From: Timema cristinae
Taxonomy: Eukaryota; Arthropoda; Insecta; Phasmatodea; Timematidae
Assembly: GCA_039000515.1 (NCBI GenBank)
Contig: JBCFYV010011135.1
Span: forward strand, 24,607,725-24,671,724
Reading direction: 5' to 3'
DNA length: 64,000 nucleotides
Under the pieces are notes generated by a model that ran no database searches, had not been told where the DNA came from, and saw only the letters and a list, made by a program, of their open reading frames with translations. Shown here piece after piece: positions 46,231 to 57,090 of the stretch (its first letter is position 1; every line of letters starts with the position of its first letter). The position numbers and the translations under genes are program-made.

Positions 46231-46979
46231 AAAAAAAAAGGTAGTACTAATACAAAATTAAAATATTCTCAATGTAGGTGGCAAACAAAATTTTTTTTTT
46301 TTTTTAATTTCAATTTATAAACATTTCTTACTACCCCCTTATTCCTACGTGGTGTACAAAATAAATACCACATATTTATAAGCTGTCAGTCAGTGGTTCT
46401 TATCACGTCGATCTGACTATAGACAGAGGGAAAAGAAACACTCTTGCCTATTTTACAACATCTCTCGAAATGTCTGCATTGACGTTGCTGCTGGTTTTTT
46501 AAAATATGTATGTGTATATATATATATATATATATATACATTTCCAAGAAAATAAAAAGAAAGGATAAAAAAATTCTGGTTTTGAAATAAAAGGTATGGT
46601 AAGGGTAGGTATTTGGTAGGGGGTTGGATGTAGTTGAAAGCGCGAGAGAGAGAAAAAAAACCGCCCAACCCATCCCTTATTTTTCTCTCTAAACAAGAGT
46701 GGTTTGTCTTTGAGTACACGTGAATCGTGTATTCTGGTGATGGAGTCTCGACACTTCCCTTGAGTTGAGGAGGTTCATTTGGAGGTAGACCCAGAGAGAG
46801 AGAGAGAGAGGAAGAAAGGAGAATTTTCAAGGACGTGAGTGACGTCATAAATATTCACCTTTTCTTACGGCATCCGTCGCGTTAACTTTGTATTCCTGTT
46901 AAAACTTCTACGTTGCCCTCCCCTTAAATCGCTTACCTAAGATGACCTCATAATGTGTTTACGAAATGTGAGAAAAGCC
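46231..46979. other. unique stretch with (AT)n, (GA)n and a CRE motif
   Basis: (AT)n at about 46515-46540 and (GA)n at about 46795-46810. The 46.84-46.99 kb part is non-repetitive and contains a consensus cAMP-response element TGACGTCA followed by TAAATATT. Three overlapping minus-strand frames are low complexity. Confidence 0.4.
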
Positions 46980-47335
46980 CAGCGGGGTAGAGGTCTTTTT
47001 ATAATTTTTTTTTATCAAAACAAAGCCAATATTTACTCTACAGTAAAAATATAGTTTAATTTTCTTCACATATTAATATCAACAGTTGTTGAATATCTGG
47101 CATGCGTATAGTGGCATTAGATAGAGGAAAAACTTTTTAAATGAAGACAAAAAGTTGTTATTAAGTTCCAGGACACCTTTGACAGATATTAAAAAAATGT
47201 TGATATCGCCGTGTGAAGAAAATTTAACTCTTTGAGTCTTGTGTTATTGCTGAATAAATAGTTGATCTATTCCGAGCAAAAATGTATGATATAAAATTTA
47301 AAAAAATAAACACTGATCTTTGGTCGCGTTCGCTA
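46980..47335. mobile_element. FB2 foldback, second copy
   Basis: Arms: TAGTTTAATTTTCTTCACAT and GTGAAGAAAATTTAACTC are inverted; core AATATCAACAGTTGTTGAAT left and TTGATATCGCC right; CATAGTGGCATTAGATA-type middle shared with the 4.3 and 56.4 kb fragments. The right outer end is TTTGGTCGCGTTCGC. Confidence 0.7.
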
Positions 47336-47353
47336 CATAATCAATTTAAGGGG

Positions 47354-47642
47354 GGTGACCTGGTGGTCTAGGGGTAAGGTGTCAGACTTCTGTGCTGGCG
47401 GCCGGGGTTCAATCCTCAGTCCCGGCACAGATTTATCTGATTACCAAACCCTTCTTTCACCTCTGACAAGACATCTTGTGAATGTGGGGAATGCCAGGCC
47501 TCCACCGTGGTTCGGATTCCACGTTAAACTGTAGGTCCTTCATTTCATCTCACAATCACCCTACCATTACACATTAGCGTAAGTGCGTATAACCCGAATG
47601 GGTAGTAAGACCGGTGCTAATAATAATAATAATAATAATAAT
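47354..47642 (+). mobile_element. SINE-A, full length, 11-bp duplication
   Basis: Intact head GGTGACCTGGTGGTCTAGGG, short-subfamily body and (TAA)n. Exact AATTTAAGGGG flanks at 47343-47353 and 47643-47653. A one-base loss in the tail (AAGACCGGTG). Confidence 0.97.
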
Positions 47643-47939
47643 AATTTAAGGGGACAGCCTCGGTAAGCCAGAAATCGCCGCGCAGACGTTAAGTTACTCT
47701 TAACGCAATATTTATTTCTATGATGCGTTTTATCAAAATATATTTCAGATCAAAATAAAGTATAAATATTCCAACAGTGATTTTTTTTCCTTAAAAACCC
47801 TTTAGTTTGAGATATATTAATATAACAAAATGTGTGGGAAAATGTGATATTTGTTCATTTTCGAATACTTTTTAATCATATTCATGGACCTATGAGACTA
47901 TTCTCGATGAAAAATGGCTCTAGATTTAGCCCTTACTAT

Positions 47940-48462
47940 AACAAATATAGCAATTGTTTATTATTTGAGAACTAGCAGTGAGCTTTCCTCTTTACCTTGA
48001 GATAATAAGTTTCCTCTGACAATACAGTCATTGTTTGATATTGAGAACTATCAGTGAGCTTTCCTCTTTACCTCGAGATAAGAAGTTTCCTCTAACAAAT
48101 ACAGTCATTGTTTGATATTTGAGAACTAGCAGCGAGCTTTCCTCTTTACCTTGAGATAAGAAGTTTCCTCTAACAAATACAGCCATTGTTTGATATTTGA
48201 GAACTAGCAGCGAGCTTTCCTCTTTACCTCGAGATAAGAAGTTTCCTCTAACAAATACAGTCGTTGTTTGATATTGAGAACTAGCAGCGAGCTTTCCTCT
48301 TTACTCGAGATATAAGTTCCTCTGACAAATACAGTCATTGTTTGATATTTGAGACTAGCAGTGAGCTTTCCTCTTTACCTCGAGATAAGAAGTTTCCTCT
48401 AACAAATACAGTCATTGTTTGATATTTGAGAGCTAGCAGCGAGCTTTCCTCTTTACTTTGAA
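47940..48462 (-). repeat. 78-bp minisatellite, about 6.5 copies (locus 2, inverted)
   Basis: Reverse complement of the 5.9-7.2 kb unit: GAGAACTAGCAGTGAGCTTT, CCTCTTTACCTTGAGATAAG, AACAAATACAGTCATTG. Has more indels than locus 1, so no long frame. It ends directly in a SINE tail. Confidence 0.96.
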
Positions 48463-48650
48463 CGGTTAGTAAGACGCGGTGCTAAATATTATTATTAATA
48501 TTATCTTTTTTTCATGGAAGGAGAGAAGGAAACTATTTAAGGAAAATCACCCCCACTTCACCCGAGTAAAATTCGAACCTCGATCTCACCGTCCTCACCC
48601 GTCTATCTCAACACGAAACCAGTGCGTTAGCTAACTACGCCAACGAGTCT
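48463..48650. mobile_element. SINE tail (+) joined to SINE-B head part (-)
   Basis: GAACGGTTAGTAAGACGCGG with TAA/TTA repeats on plus to about 48.50 kb. Then minus-strand SINE-B: TTTTCATGGAAGGAGAGAAG, AAATTCGAACCTCGATCTCA, GTTAGCTAACTACGCC. The opposite orientations indicate two separate fragments. Confidence 0.75.
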
Positions 48651-48679
48651 GGTTATTTTATCTTAATCCACTCTAATTA

Positions 48680-49560
48680 TTGCTATTAAAATTCAAATCT
48701 TGGCACTGTTTGAGATCTCAAACCAAGTTGCACATCTCATTTTCTCACGAAGATGAGTTGGACGGTACTTTACATCAGCAGATATGGGCCTATACGATTT
48801 GTATCAAATCTCTGCAACTATTTGAGATACGAATTAACTTATCATTGTAAAGTTGTAGTAAGCCTACTATTAAAAATAAAAACATTATTTGAAATATTAT
48901 ACTACTATAAAGCCACACGGCTGACTCACTCACTGACATTAATGTTTATCCACTTCCAGATGAGCTAGGAACTGGAAATTTTGCAAAATTATAGCTTCTA
49001 GCCTGTAACCGACGGGAAAATTCCAAAAAGCTAAAAATTGTTTAACTCTCGAAAAAATTCAAAATGTTTGTGCAAATTTAAAGTCGTACGGACCTTTCTT
49101 TGGAGGTTTCTTATGGCTAAACGATAAGACCTATCAAAAACGGCTTTGGAATTACATTAGTTTACATCTACTTACAAAGAAAACCTACTGGGGATTGAGG
49201 GCGTAGCCCTGAAAGAGCAAAGTGAGTATGGTTATAAAACCTTAAGTTTCTGAGCTTCAAGCAAATAAATAATATATATTTTTCTATAAAGGTCTTTGAA
49301 ATGTGATATTGATTGTGATTTGTGGACAGGTATGCTACCCTTTTTACCTAGTATTTCTGTAACAGTGTACATTATTTCATTGATGCTTTTCGATGCAGTT
49401 TTTCAGCTACAAAATATATTTTTTCCTTTTACAAATCTTATAAATTTTTTTAGTCAATGTGTCTATTTTAAGATAAAAGTGAGAGAAAGTATTTGTGATG
49501 CACCATCTCATTTATTTTTTATTGTCTTAAAAAACATTATTTTGTTACGAGAATTGTCTC
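48680..49560 (+). repeat. LR-C copy 4, interrupted by Helitron-like element
   Basis: CACTGTTTGAGATCTCAAAC, CATCTCATTTTCTCACGAAG and AACTTATCATTGTAAAG match copies 2 and 3. After the insert the sequence continues with TTTCTGTAACAGTGTACATT and ATTTCATT. A 92-codon frame at 49296-49574 is AT-rich and unconvincing. Confidence 0.6.
48895..49232 (+). mobile_element. Helitron-like non-autonomous element, copy 2
   Basis: Starts TATTATACTACTATAAAGCC then CTGACTCACTCACTGACATT, shares TAGCTTCTAGCCTGTAACCG and GGACCTTTCTTTGGAGG with the 13.2 kb copy, and ends past GAGGGCGTAGCCCT and GAGCAAAGTGAGT. Inserted in an LR-C copy. Confidence 0.55.
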
Positions 49561-49564
49561 ATTA

Positions 49565-50399
49565 CAGACCTTAAAACTTGCATTCCTATCAATCCCACCT
49601 GAAGGGTAATTTACAGCAGATTTGTTAAAAGCTCACATAGGCCAAGTTAATTATTTATATATAAAAAAAGTATTAAATGAGTTTAAATAAAACTATTAAC
49701 GTGTATTAATACGGTTTTAGTAGCTCATCATGATGTTGTGTGTTGTGCGTAAGTAATTAGTATGTATCGGTTTCTTGAATGTATAAAAAAAAAATTATGT
49801 GTGTTTAAAGATTGAAAGCATAGCGTTAAATTTAGGTGTGACCCCCTCACCCCTGTGGTGAGTTGGAGGGGGGTGACACTGTTTGGAGTCTAGCGCCCGT
49901 GTTTACTCCCCCGTCCCCTCCCCAAAGGGTGACTCCTTAACCCCAGTGGTTCCGGAAATACTTATGGTGTTGCAAGGGGGAGGGGGTGTTTGGTTTGTTT
50001 TAGGTTAATTGGTATAAGTAGTTTTAATTATACTCTGTGTTAACCAAAAGTCTTGGACTATATATGTCCTTACGAAATTTCAGTTCAATTGGTGATTTTT
50101 CAGTTACGGAGGAGATTCGTGTGGTGGCCCTTCGGGCAGGATGAATGGGGGTAATGGGGGGGGGGGCGAGCTGAGAGGAGAAAAATGGTTGCTAATAAAA
50201 GAGGAAGAGTGGAGGAAGATGAAAGAATTGTACTAAACTGACTCCGTCACAAGCTGTGAACAGTTGATGATAATTTAGCTAAAACTAATTTTGAAATACT
50301 TCTCACTATAAGAAGAAAATCGGTAGATTAAATTTCTACAATGTTTATAAGAAATAAGAAGAATCAATCCGTGTTGTGTGTTGGTTTGTCAAAAGGTCA
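49565..50399. other. unique stretch with G/C-rich tracts
   Basis: C/G-rich 49.84-50.17 kb including partially self-complementary CCCCCTCACCCC and GGTGAGTTGGAGGGGGG, and a G10 run. No frame. Origin unknown. Confidence 0.4.
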
Positions 50400-50535
50400 T
50401 CGATCTGCATACGATTACTGACCAGGCCGCAAGATTTATATTCTTGATCCCTCAATAGGGCTCAAACTAGGAGACCTTAAAGCTTTGCAGTCTACCATTC
50501 CGAAACATTGCACTGTAGTTAATTATTCTAGATGT
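50400..50535 (-). mobile_element. tRNA-headed SINE fragment (fourth type)
   Basis: Minus strand: GGAATGGTAGACTGCAAAGC followed by AAGGTCTCCTAGTTTGAGCC, a spaced A box/B box pair. Single copy, no tail recognised. Confidence 0.4.
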
Positions 50536-50934
50536 TTTGTATTCGCTCTAGAACAGACGATGAGCTCAAGAAAGCGGCCCCCTCTTCACCTCACTTACAT
50601 AGACACATTTTACGTAATTGTTCCATTAACAAAAAAACAAACATAAGCCTCTGTAATCTAGAGATTGCGACAGACACGAATGGCGTCGCAGAAAGTAAAA
50701 GGTGACGAGAGGAGAACAGCAAACATCAATTAAGGAAATTGAGAAAGCTTTCTAGGACAATGTATATACAGTGTTATGTTACATTAACGTTTTCTCTTGA
50801 AGAATGAAATAAGATTGTAAGTCTCGACTAAATAAATGTTTTCCAACTACGATCTAATTTTCATAATCGGAAACTTTACATCCATTACTGTTTCCAGACT
50901 GTGGTCTGTTTTTTTTTTAATCAAGCTTAATTAT
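50536..50934. other. unique stretch
   Basis: Higher-complexity sequence near 50.64-50.76 kb; nothing coding recognised. Confidence 0.35.
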
Positions 50935-51150
50935 TTTTCCATTTAGGATTGTCGTAGCTTCATATTATGTTTTATAATCTAACTTAAGACTAGGACAGGC
51001 ACAACATCCTGTCCCAGGCCGTTAGTTTATCACTATGAAAGGGTAAACCTACATTTCACCAACTATGCATTTTCGGTCATGCCAGGAATCGAACCCGGGA
51101 CCCTCATTTCGGTAGGCAGACACGCCAGTGACTGAGCTAAGATGTCGGAT
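50935..51150 (-). mobile_element. SINE-C copy 1
   Basis: Minus strand: head with A box TTAGCTCAGTCACTGGCGTG, anticodon-loop-like TCTGCCTACCGAAATGAGGG, B box CCCGGGTTCGATTCCTGGC, then TTTCATAGTGATAAACTAAC and GGCCTGGGACAGGATG. The second copy is at 58.15 kb. The head looks tRNA-derived; no acceptor-stem pairing or CCA. Confidence 0.7.
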
Positions 51151-51182
51151 GAAGGACCGTAACTGACTGATAAAAAAAAAAG

Positions 51183-51405
51183 TTAGTTCCGTTTGGGTTT
51201 TATGCATATTATGTTCTACTTACGCTAATGTGTTAGGGATGAGTAAGGCTTAATTTAGAGGAAGTGTGCCCACATTTGAGTGGAAGTAGAGTGGGAATCA
51301 ATTTAGGAAAAGCACCCTGAGTAGACTTGAACTGGCTTTAAACTCTCCCTTTCATCTGTAGTTATTCCTCATCCCTAAAACCATTAGCGTAATTAGTCAC
51401 ATTCA
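51183..51405. mobile_element. SINE-B minus copy facing a SINE-B plus 3' piece
   Basis: Minus: CCGTTTGGGTTTTATGC, GTGTTAGGGATGAGTAAGGC, GTGCCCACATTTGAGTGGAA, ending in the body at 51.34 kb. Then plus-strand TCCCTAAAACCATTAGCGTA and ATTAGTCAC. Probably two separate insertions or a local rearrangement. Confidence 0.7.
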
Positions 51406-52504
51406 CATTACTCACATTCATATTACAGTACAGCAGTATATATGAAACCTTTTTGGAGTCCCTGCTTGTAAAATATCCCTACAGAGGGGTGACATTAACA
51501 CAGGGCAGGTCCGTCCATCAGGCGATATTACAAATGGCCGCCTAGGGTTGAAACCTTCTATAAACGCATTAAAATATTTGTTTTTGTATTTAAAAATTAT
51601 TTAAATTAATAAATATAATTATATCTAAATAAAAAATATAATATAAATATATTATCTAATATCAATACAAAAAAAATTCAAATATTGATTGACAATATAA
51701 TTATTTTATAGTTTTATGACCAGAGCCCGGATTTTGATTACCTAAAAAATCATCCAAAAATTGAACTGTAAATTTACCTTATAATTTAAAAAAAGAAAAA
51801 ATGACTTTTAAATATGAGCATACAGTCGTAATAAAGCACATGCCTGGTTCAAATACGCACGTTACCGGTGTAACGTGCGATGAAACGGTATTAACAATTA
51901 AACTATTGCACCCATTCTGTTTCGGAAGTAATAACTACCCCCTCTCAAAACAACCCTCTCTAGTCTATTTGCAGTCTCACCAGGGATGTGTATTTTACAA
52001 ATAAACAGGCAAAGAGGATACGAAGTTCATGGCCTATATTATCTTCTCATTCATTGCGATTAAAAAAATGTATTTCTATGCATTTATAGAATAAGAATAA
52101 TACTTTTTTTTTAAAATACTTATTAGGCATGAATGTCATAAACTGACTTAAACATTCCTAAAAAAAATGACTAAAATTCAGAGGGTCATGAACAGAGTTT
52201 ATGAACTTATTGGCATCATTGTATGTGACGAATAAGAAGAAAAAAAAAATGACACGTTATCAAAATCTACTTCCTGTTTATGTCGGCTTGTCACGTCGAT
52301 ATTTCAATAATAATTTCTGAAAATATTACGAGAAGATGTACGGAAGAAGGGATACTATTTTTGTCTATAATGATTGAAGGGAGTGAGGAAGTGGGTCGCC
52401 ATTTTTTTTTTCTGTCTGGTATTTTGACACCCTATTATTACTATAGTTAAAATAGGGGAAAGGCACGACTGTATTTTTATTTATTTTTACCCCACAGTCT
52501 AACC
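51406..52504. other. AT-rich unique stretch
   Basis: Nothing recognised. The 67-codon frame at 51801-52004 has no supporting signal. Confidence 0.4.
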
Positions 52505-53445
52505 AACCGGGCGGAGAGAGAGAGAGAGAGAGAGAGAGTCGACCGACGTTAGTCACTGTATTATTTAGGAAGACCGGACACAAACCAAACCTCTGCTCCA
52601 GCAGGTCGATATTTCGGATGACTGTTTTATCATCCGGAGAGCGGAAGGGCAAGGGGACGCGATACTGTAGAGGGGGGGGGGGGGGCAGTAGGAAGAGTGA
52701 AGTTCTCATCGTGCCTTAGAACAAAATAAATTAACCAAACGCGACGTGTCATGCGGCCGACAGCCTCGGTAGCTACCCTTGAAACGTGACTAGCCTGAGA
52801 GTAATGGTCCAAATGGTGGCATAAAGGGAGACGTAGAGAGGGGGAGAAAGCGATACAGTGAACACTAGAGAGAAAGTGAGAGAGAGTAAAAGAAAGTGTG
52901 GAAGAACAGACCAGAGAGAGCAGGAGAGAGTGTTCTATAAAAATGTGAAGAAAGCGATACAGTGCACACTAGAGAATGAGAGAAAGTGAGAGAGAGTAAA
53001 AGAAAGTGTGGAAGAAGAGACCAGAGAGAGTAGGAGAAAGTGTTCTATAGAGAAGTGGAGAACGCGAGCCAGTGCACACTAGAGAATGAGAGAAAGTCTT
53101 CAATATATAGGTGGAGAAAGCAAGACAGTGCACACTAGAGAGCAAAAGAAAGTATTTAATAAGAGGCGAGAGAATGAATGAGTGTGCAAGACAGAGGGTT
53201 CTCTAGAGAGTTGGAGAAAGTCACGTTACATACTAGCTAGTGGGAGAGAGAGAGAGAGGGAGAAAGTGTACAATAAGATGAGAAAGAGTATGCGCGAGAA
53301 AGAAAGATGAGAGGTTTCTATAATTATTAGGAGAAAGTGAGACAATGCACACAAATAGAAAGTGAGATAGGGTAAGAGAGATCAAAAGAAAGTTCGAAAG
53401 ATTGAGAGAGAGAGAGAACTGGGAGAGGGTGAAAGAAATAAAAAG
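52505..53445. repeat. (AG)n followed by GA-rich ~105-bp degenerate repeats
   Basis: (AG)n at about 52514-52539, a G13 run near 52.67 kb, then from 52.82 kb degenerate units with the recurring AGCGATACAGTGCACACTAG (52.85, 52.95, 53.06, 53.12 kb) and AGAGAGTAAAAGAAAGTGTG. Purine-rich on plus; could form triplex or poly-purine structures. Confidence 0.8.
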
Positions 53446-54867
53446 AAATAGCACGTGTAAAATAGTGTACTAGATAGAATGATAAAGCGCAAGAGAGAAA
53501 ATGCAACTTATTGAAAAGAGAGCGTCAAAGAACGACGGTGAGGGATCTATGAGAACACTTTTAGTTTGTTTTATAAGTGATACTCAACCTGGGATCTCTA
53601 AACATCCGAACCGGTGGGTAAGCGGGCGTAGGCGTCAGTCTCATCTTGTCTTATCTACCGATGATGAGTGTTTGGGGATCAATTTACACTCGGATAAAAC
53701 GGTGTTTTTTTGTTTTGTTTTTTTTTCTAGAGATGAGACGCTCGAATTCTTGATTCCACAATTCCTTTCGAAACAAAAAAAAAAAAAATCTCGTAAAGTT
53801 TTATCAATACACACGACCATAACTCGAACCTTGATCTTCCCACTACATATATATAAAATCAACCAGGGTGTAGAATGTCAAAGATAAAGATAAACGAATA
53901 AATTAAAATCGAAAAGGTTTTTTGTATATAGAAATCCCTTTGCCCATTTTATTTACATTACAAACAAAAGAGGAAAAAAAGGGGGAGGGGGGTCCTTAAA
54001 AAATATGATAATATACAAATACCCTTTGCAAATAAAATTGACAGTAGATATAATTGAAACTGTGGTGAATGCTAAAGGGGTTTTTTTTAGGGGGGGGGGG
54101 GGGCGTTGAGGACATTGATAGTTTTGTGGGTTGGATTGTGTTTTTGTTTTTTTTTAATTTTGTAAGTAGAGCTCTAGTGGTTGGATATGTTACGAGGGGG
54201 GGGGGGGCGGCGGAGGGTTGAGGATGTAGGGAATGGGGTAACAATACATACAATGGATTTTAACGTGTTTGAAACAGTGCGAAAAAGGTTCATCTATTTG
54301 TGGTTTGTGGACAGTGGGTTGGAATGAAATGATGGAAACCACGATTGATGGAGGAGGGGGGTAAGGGGGAGGGTCGAGCCTGATCTACATTTCGTGTTTA
54401 TCTCCTACCCCTTCTAACTTAACCTCCCTATTCGTTTAGAGGGTTACGATAGGCGTGGTGTGGAGAAGTTAAAATATATATTTTTCTAATTTGGTAGAGT
54501 GCAAGAGCTTTATTTTGTCCATAATATACGAAACCAAATTTAATACATTGCCATTGTTAATTGTTTTTACATTATTCGGTTAGCTTTATTTGATTTTTCA
54601 ATCCTTTATTATATTATAATGTTATAAAAAAATAAACGTATTAGGCTAAAATGTATATTGGCTGCGAATTATTTACACCACATGGCCAGTAGTTTAACAC
54701 ATTGTTTTGCCAACAGTTTTGAAAATACAATTTTCAAATGGACGTGATTCGTCGAGTTTATAAAAAAAAAAAGATTCTGAATATTACGGGGTACCTTTTC
54801 ATGACAAAAGCTTCAAATTCGGTAACATTATTGAGTAAATGATTTATTAGCACATCTTTTACATTTT
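53446..54867. other. unique stretch with A and G runs
   Basis: A 128-codon frame at 53501-53887 is the longest non-repeat frame nearby, but its composition (FFCFVFF, KQKKKKSRK from T and A runs) and overlap with a SINE-B-like relic (ACCATAACTCGAACCTTGAT) argue against a gene. G runs near 54.09 and 54.20 kb. Confidence 0.4.
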
Positions 54868-54878
54868 AATACACTATA

Positions 54879-55021
54879 ATGCCAGGCCTCCACCGTGGTT
54901 CGGATCCACGTTAAACTGTAGGTCCTCCATTTCATCTCACAATCACCCTACCATTACACATTAGCGTAAGTGCGTATAACCCGAACGAGTAGTAAGACGT
55001 GGTGCTAATAATAATAATAAT
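54879..55021 (+). mobile_element. SINE-A, 5'-truncated, exact 11-bp duplication
   Basis: Starts in the body at ATGCCAGGCCTCCACCGTGG, with a complete tail and (TAA)n. Exact AATACACTATA flanks at 54868-54878 and 55022-55032 show that it inserted already truncated, the signature of target-primed reverse transcription. Confidence 0.97.
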
Positions 55022-55049
55022 AATACACTATATATTTTTTTCACATACC

Positions 55050-55265
55050 CTCATAGGTGGTCACGTCGTTTAAGGGATCAAGATCGCAATTAACTGAATA
55101 TATAGTGATACGAGAAGATTGGATTTCGAATCCCATGAGATTAAAACACATTTTCCTCCGGCTCTCTCTACTCAAATGTATGTTAATCTTCTTTAAAGCT
55201 ACCTGTCCTCATCTTGACTCGTTAGATTGTCCATAGTCCTAGTGCTATACGCACAGCTAAATATT
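55050..55265 (+). mobile_element. SINE-B, diverged
   Basis: CATAGGTGGTCACGTCGTTT, B box ATTTCGAATCCCATG, GGCTCTCTCTACTCAAATG, TAGTGCTATACGCAC. Confidence 0.65.
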
Positions 55266-55366
55266 AAATATTCCAAAACCTTACATTTCTATTCACATAA
55301 CTAGGAATTTCATATAACAGGTTGAATCGAAAGTTAAGCTTTGTTAGGTTGGGTAACTATGCTAGT

Positions 55367-55447
55367 ACAGAGGGACAGACATACCGACAGAGGGACAGAC
55401 ATACCGACAGAGGGACAGACATACCGACATAGATACAGACAGAGGGT
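55367..55447. repeat. 20-bp tandem repeat, about 4 copies
   Basis: Unit ACAGAGGGACAGACATACCG, nearly identical copies, the last one degraded. Confidence 0.95.
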
Positions 55448-55449
55448 CA

Positions 55450-56165
55450 ACCCAAATGCCAAGAAATACTTTAATTTTTTCTAGGACACACAAAATGTCA
55501 GGATGCTTGATAATCTCTATTATAAACCAAACCGACTACGGCTCACCAGTCCTGTAAACAGGCTCTCCGACCACGTGGCCCCAGGGACAGTCTGTACTAT
55601 ATTTGTATGGTGTTATACACACATGTGCTTGCACACACATCGGAGAGTGAACAATATATCCTAATTACACGGTCGGACGAGTTTTAGTTAATAAACCTAG
55701 TTGATCAACTGAGGTTTAACATTGAATGGAAATCGAACGTGTAAACGTTCCTACCAATGTATTCAATCTCGAAATTTTATTTTGAATCAATCATTTTTAT
55801 TTAAGTTGATTTGTTTCCTAAAGTTACTGTTCGAAAAGTTATAATTATATATTTGAATTTTGAAACGGTTCATCTCGTAAATGATTGCCGAAATTTAAAC
55901 TAAACTATTTTCATAATTAAAAGCTAATATAAAAAATTAAAGATAATACACCACGAATGTGCTCACAAATTAAAATTTATAAAAAAATTAAGGCAAAATT
56001 TCATTTTCATAAAGCGACCATTTATTTTGAGTTTCAATACCAATTTCTGGAGTTCTACAAAGTCAATTTTTATTTTCCTTTTTTTATTCCACAGAAATAC
56101 TTGTTAATTTCTTCTGAAATTCTGCAGTTTTCATCCTTATTATACTGGCCTAATTAACGTATATG
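55450..56165. other. unique stretch
   Basis: 55.49-55.75 kb is higher-complexity and repeat-free (contains CCACGTGGCCCC E-box and CTAATTACAC); a candidate regulatory island. The rest is AT-rich. Confidence 0.3.
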
Positions 56166-56167
56166 TT

Positions 56168-56405
56168 ACCTGCTTTGGTGGCCGCATGGTCAAAGGCGTC
56201 GGTCGCTCTCTCAGTAAACTAGATTGCCCATTTGTCGAGATCTAGCTTTTAAATCCCGGTCGGATGTACTAAGGGTGGTTTACCCTTAAAATGATTTTCC
56301 ATCTTACCTCCACAAAAAAAAAAAAAATGCTGTGAAACTTCCTTTAAATTGAATCTTACGCATCCATAAATTACTGGCATAATTAGGACATATGTATATT
56401 ACCTT
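56168..56405 (+). mobile_element. SINE-B with poly-A interruption
   Basis: Head GCTTTGGTGGCCGCATGGTC, B box CTTTTAAATCCCGGTCGG (mutated), CTTACCTCCAC then an A-run replacing CGCAAATG, tail worn out. Confidence 0.82.
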
Positions 56406-56424
56406 AAAAGGGACTAAAATGCAG

Positions 56425-56535
56425 TGGGAGAAAAAGCAAAATCATAGCGGCATTAGAAAAGAAACTTTTTAAATAAATGGAAGAAGTTGTCATTAAATTC
56501 CCATGACACCCTTGACAGATGTATTAAACAACCTC
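56425..56535 (+). mobile_element. FB2 internal fragment
   Basis: CATAGCGGCATTAGAAAAGA, GAAGTTGTCATTAAATTCCC and GACACCCTTGACAGATGTAT match the middle of the 47.1 kb copy. Confidence 0.6.
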
Positions 56536-57090
56536 ATCCTTATAACAATTGTGCAGTTCTTGCATATAAATATAACACAAACGGGTTATAAGAAGACAAG
56601 CTATTGAGCTGTATTTTACACAAATCACAAAAAGTCTGAATTTACGTTGGGCCTAACTTACCACAAACCCCGTAATTTGTAAAAGCAAGAACAAAAGTTG
56701 ATCAAATTTGATTTTTCACCCATGTAAATGGTTAGTTATTTATTTTACGAGAAAAAAAAAATCAGAAACTTGAAGAATCTAAGATGGTGGACGCTACTTA
56801 CAAATTATGTCATAGAAGGTTGAAATTTAGCTTGGACGATATGGAATATTCCATCTTTATGAGAAAAATTGGAAACTTAAAAAAAATACTATAAATTGGT
56901 GAGCGTATGTACACAAATCATGCAGTTTCCTGCTATGAAATATTTAAAAATAGCTCAATACAACTGGAAACAGTCTTTGCGCGAATTTTGGAAATATACC
57001 CGTTGGAGACAGGCCGATCCTGTGGATGGATGTAATAAGTATATATTTTAATATAGATTTATATATGAATGTATATTTATCTATATAAAA
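56536..57090. other. unannotated AT-rich stretch
   Basis: Nothing recognised. Confidence 0.4.

Noticed and set aside
49840..49960. G/C-rich partly self-complementary segment as a structured RNA or origin
   Set aside because: Pairing is short and explained by opposing G and C runs; no second copy or supporting motif.
31005..51150. tRNA genes at the B-box-like sites (31.0, 44.4, 50.4, 51.1, 58.2 kb and in every SINE-A/B)
   Set aside because: No complete cloverleaf with acceptor pairing could be drawn; all continue into SINE bodies.
53501..53887. 128-codon frame as a possible gene
   Set aside because: Contains residues from homopolymers (FFCFVFF, KKKKS), overlaps a decayed SINE-B part and lacks any recognisable domain.
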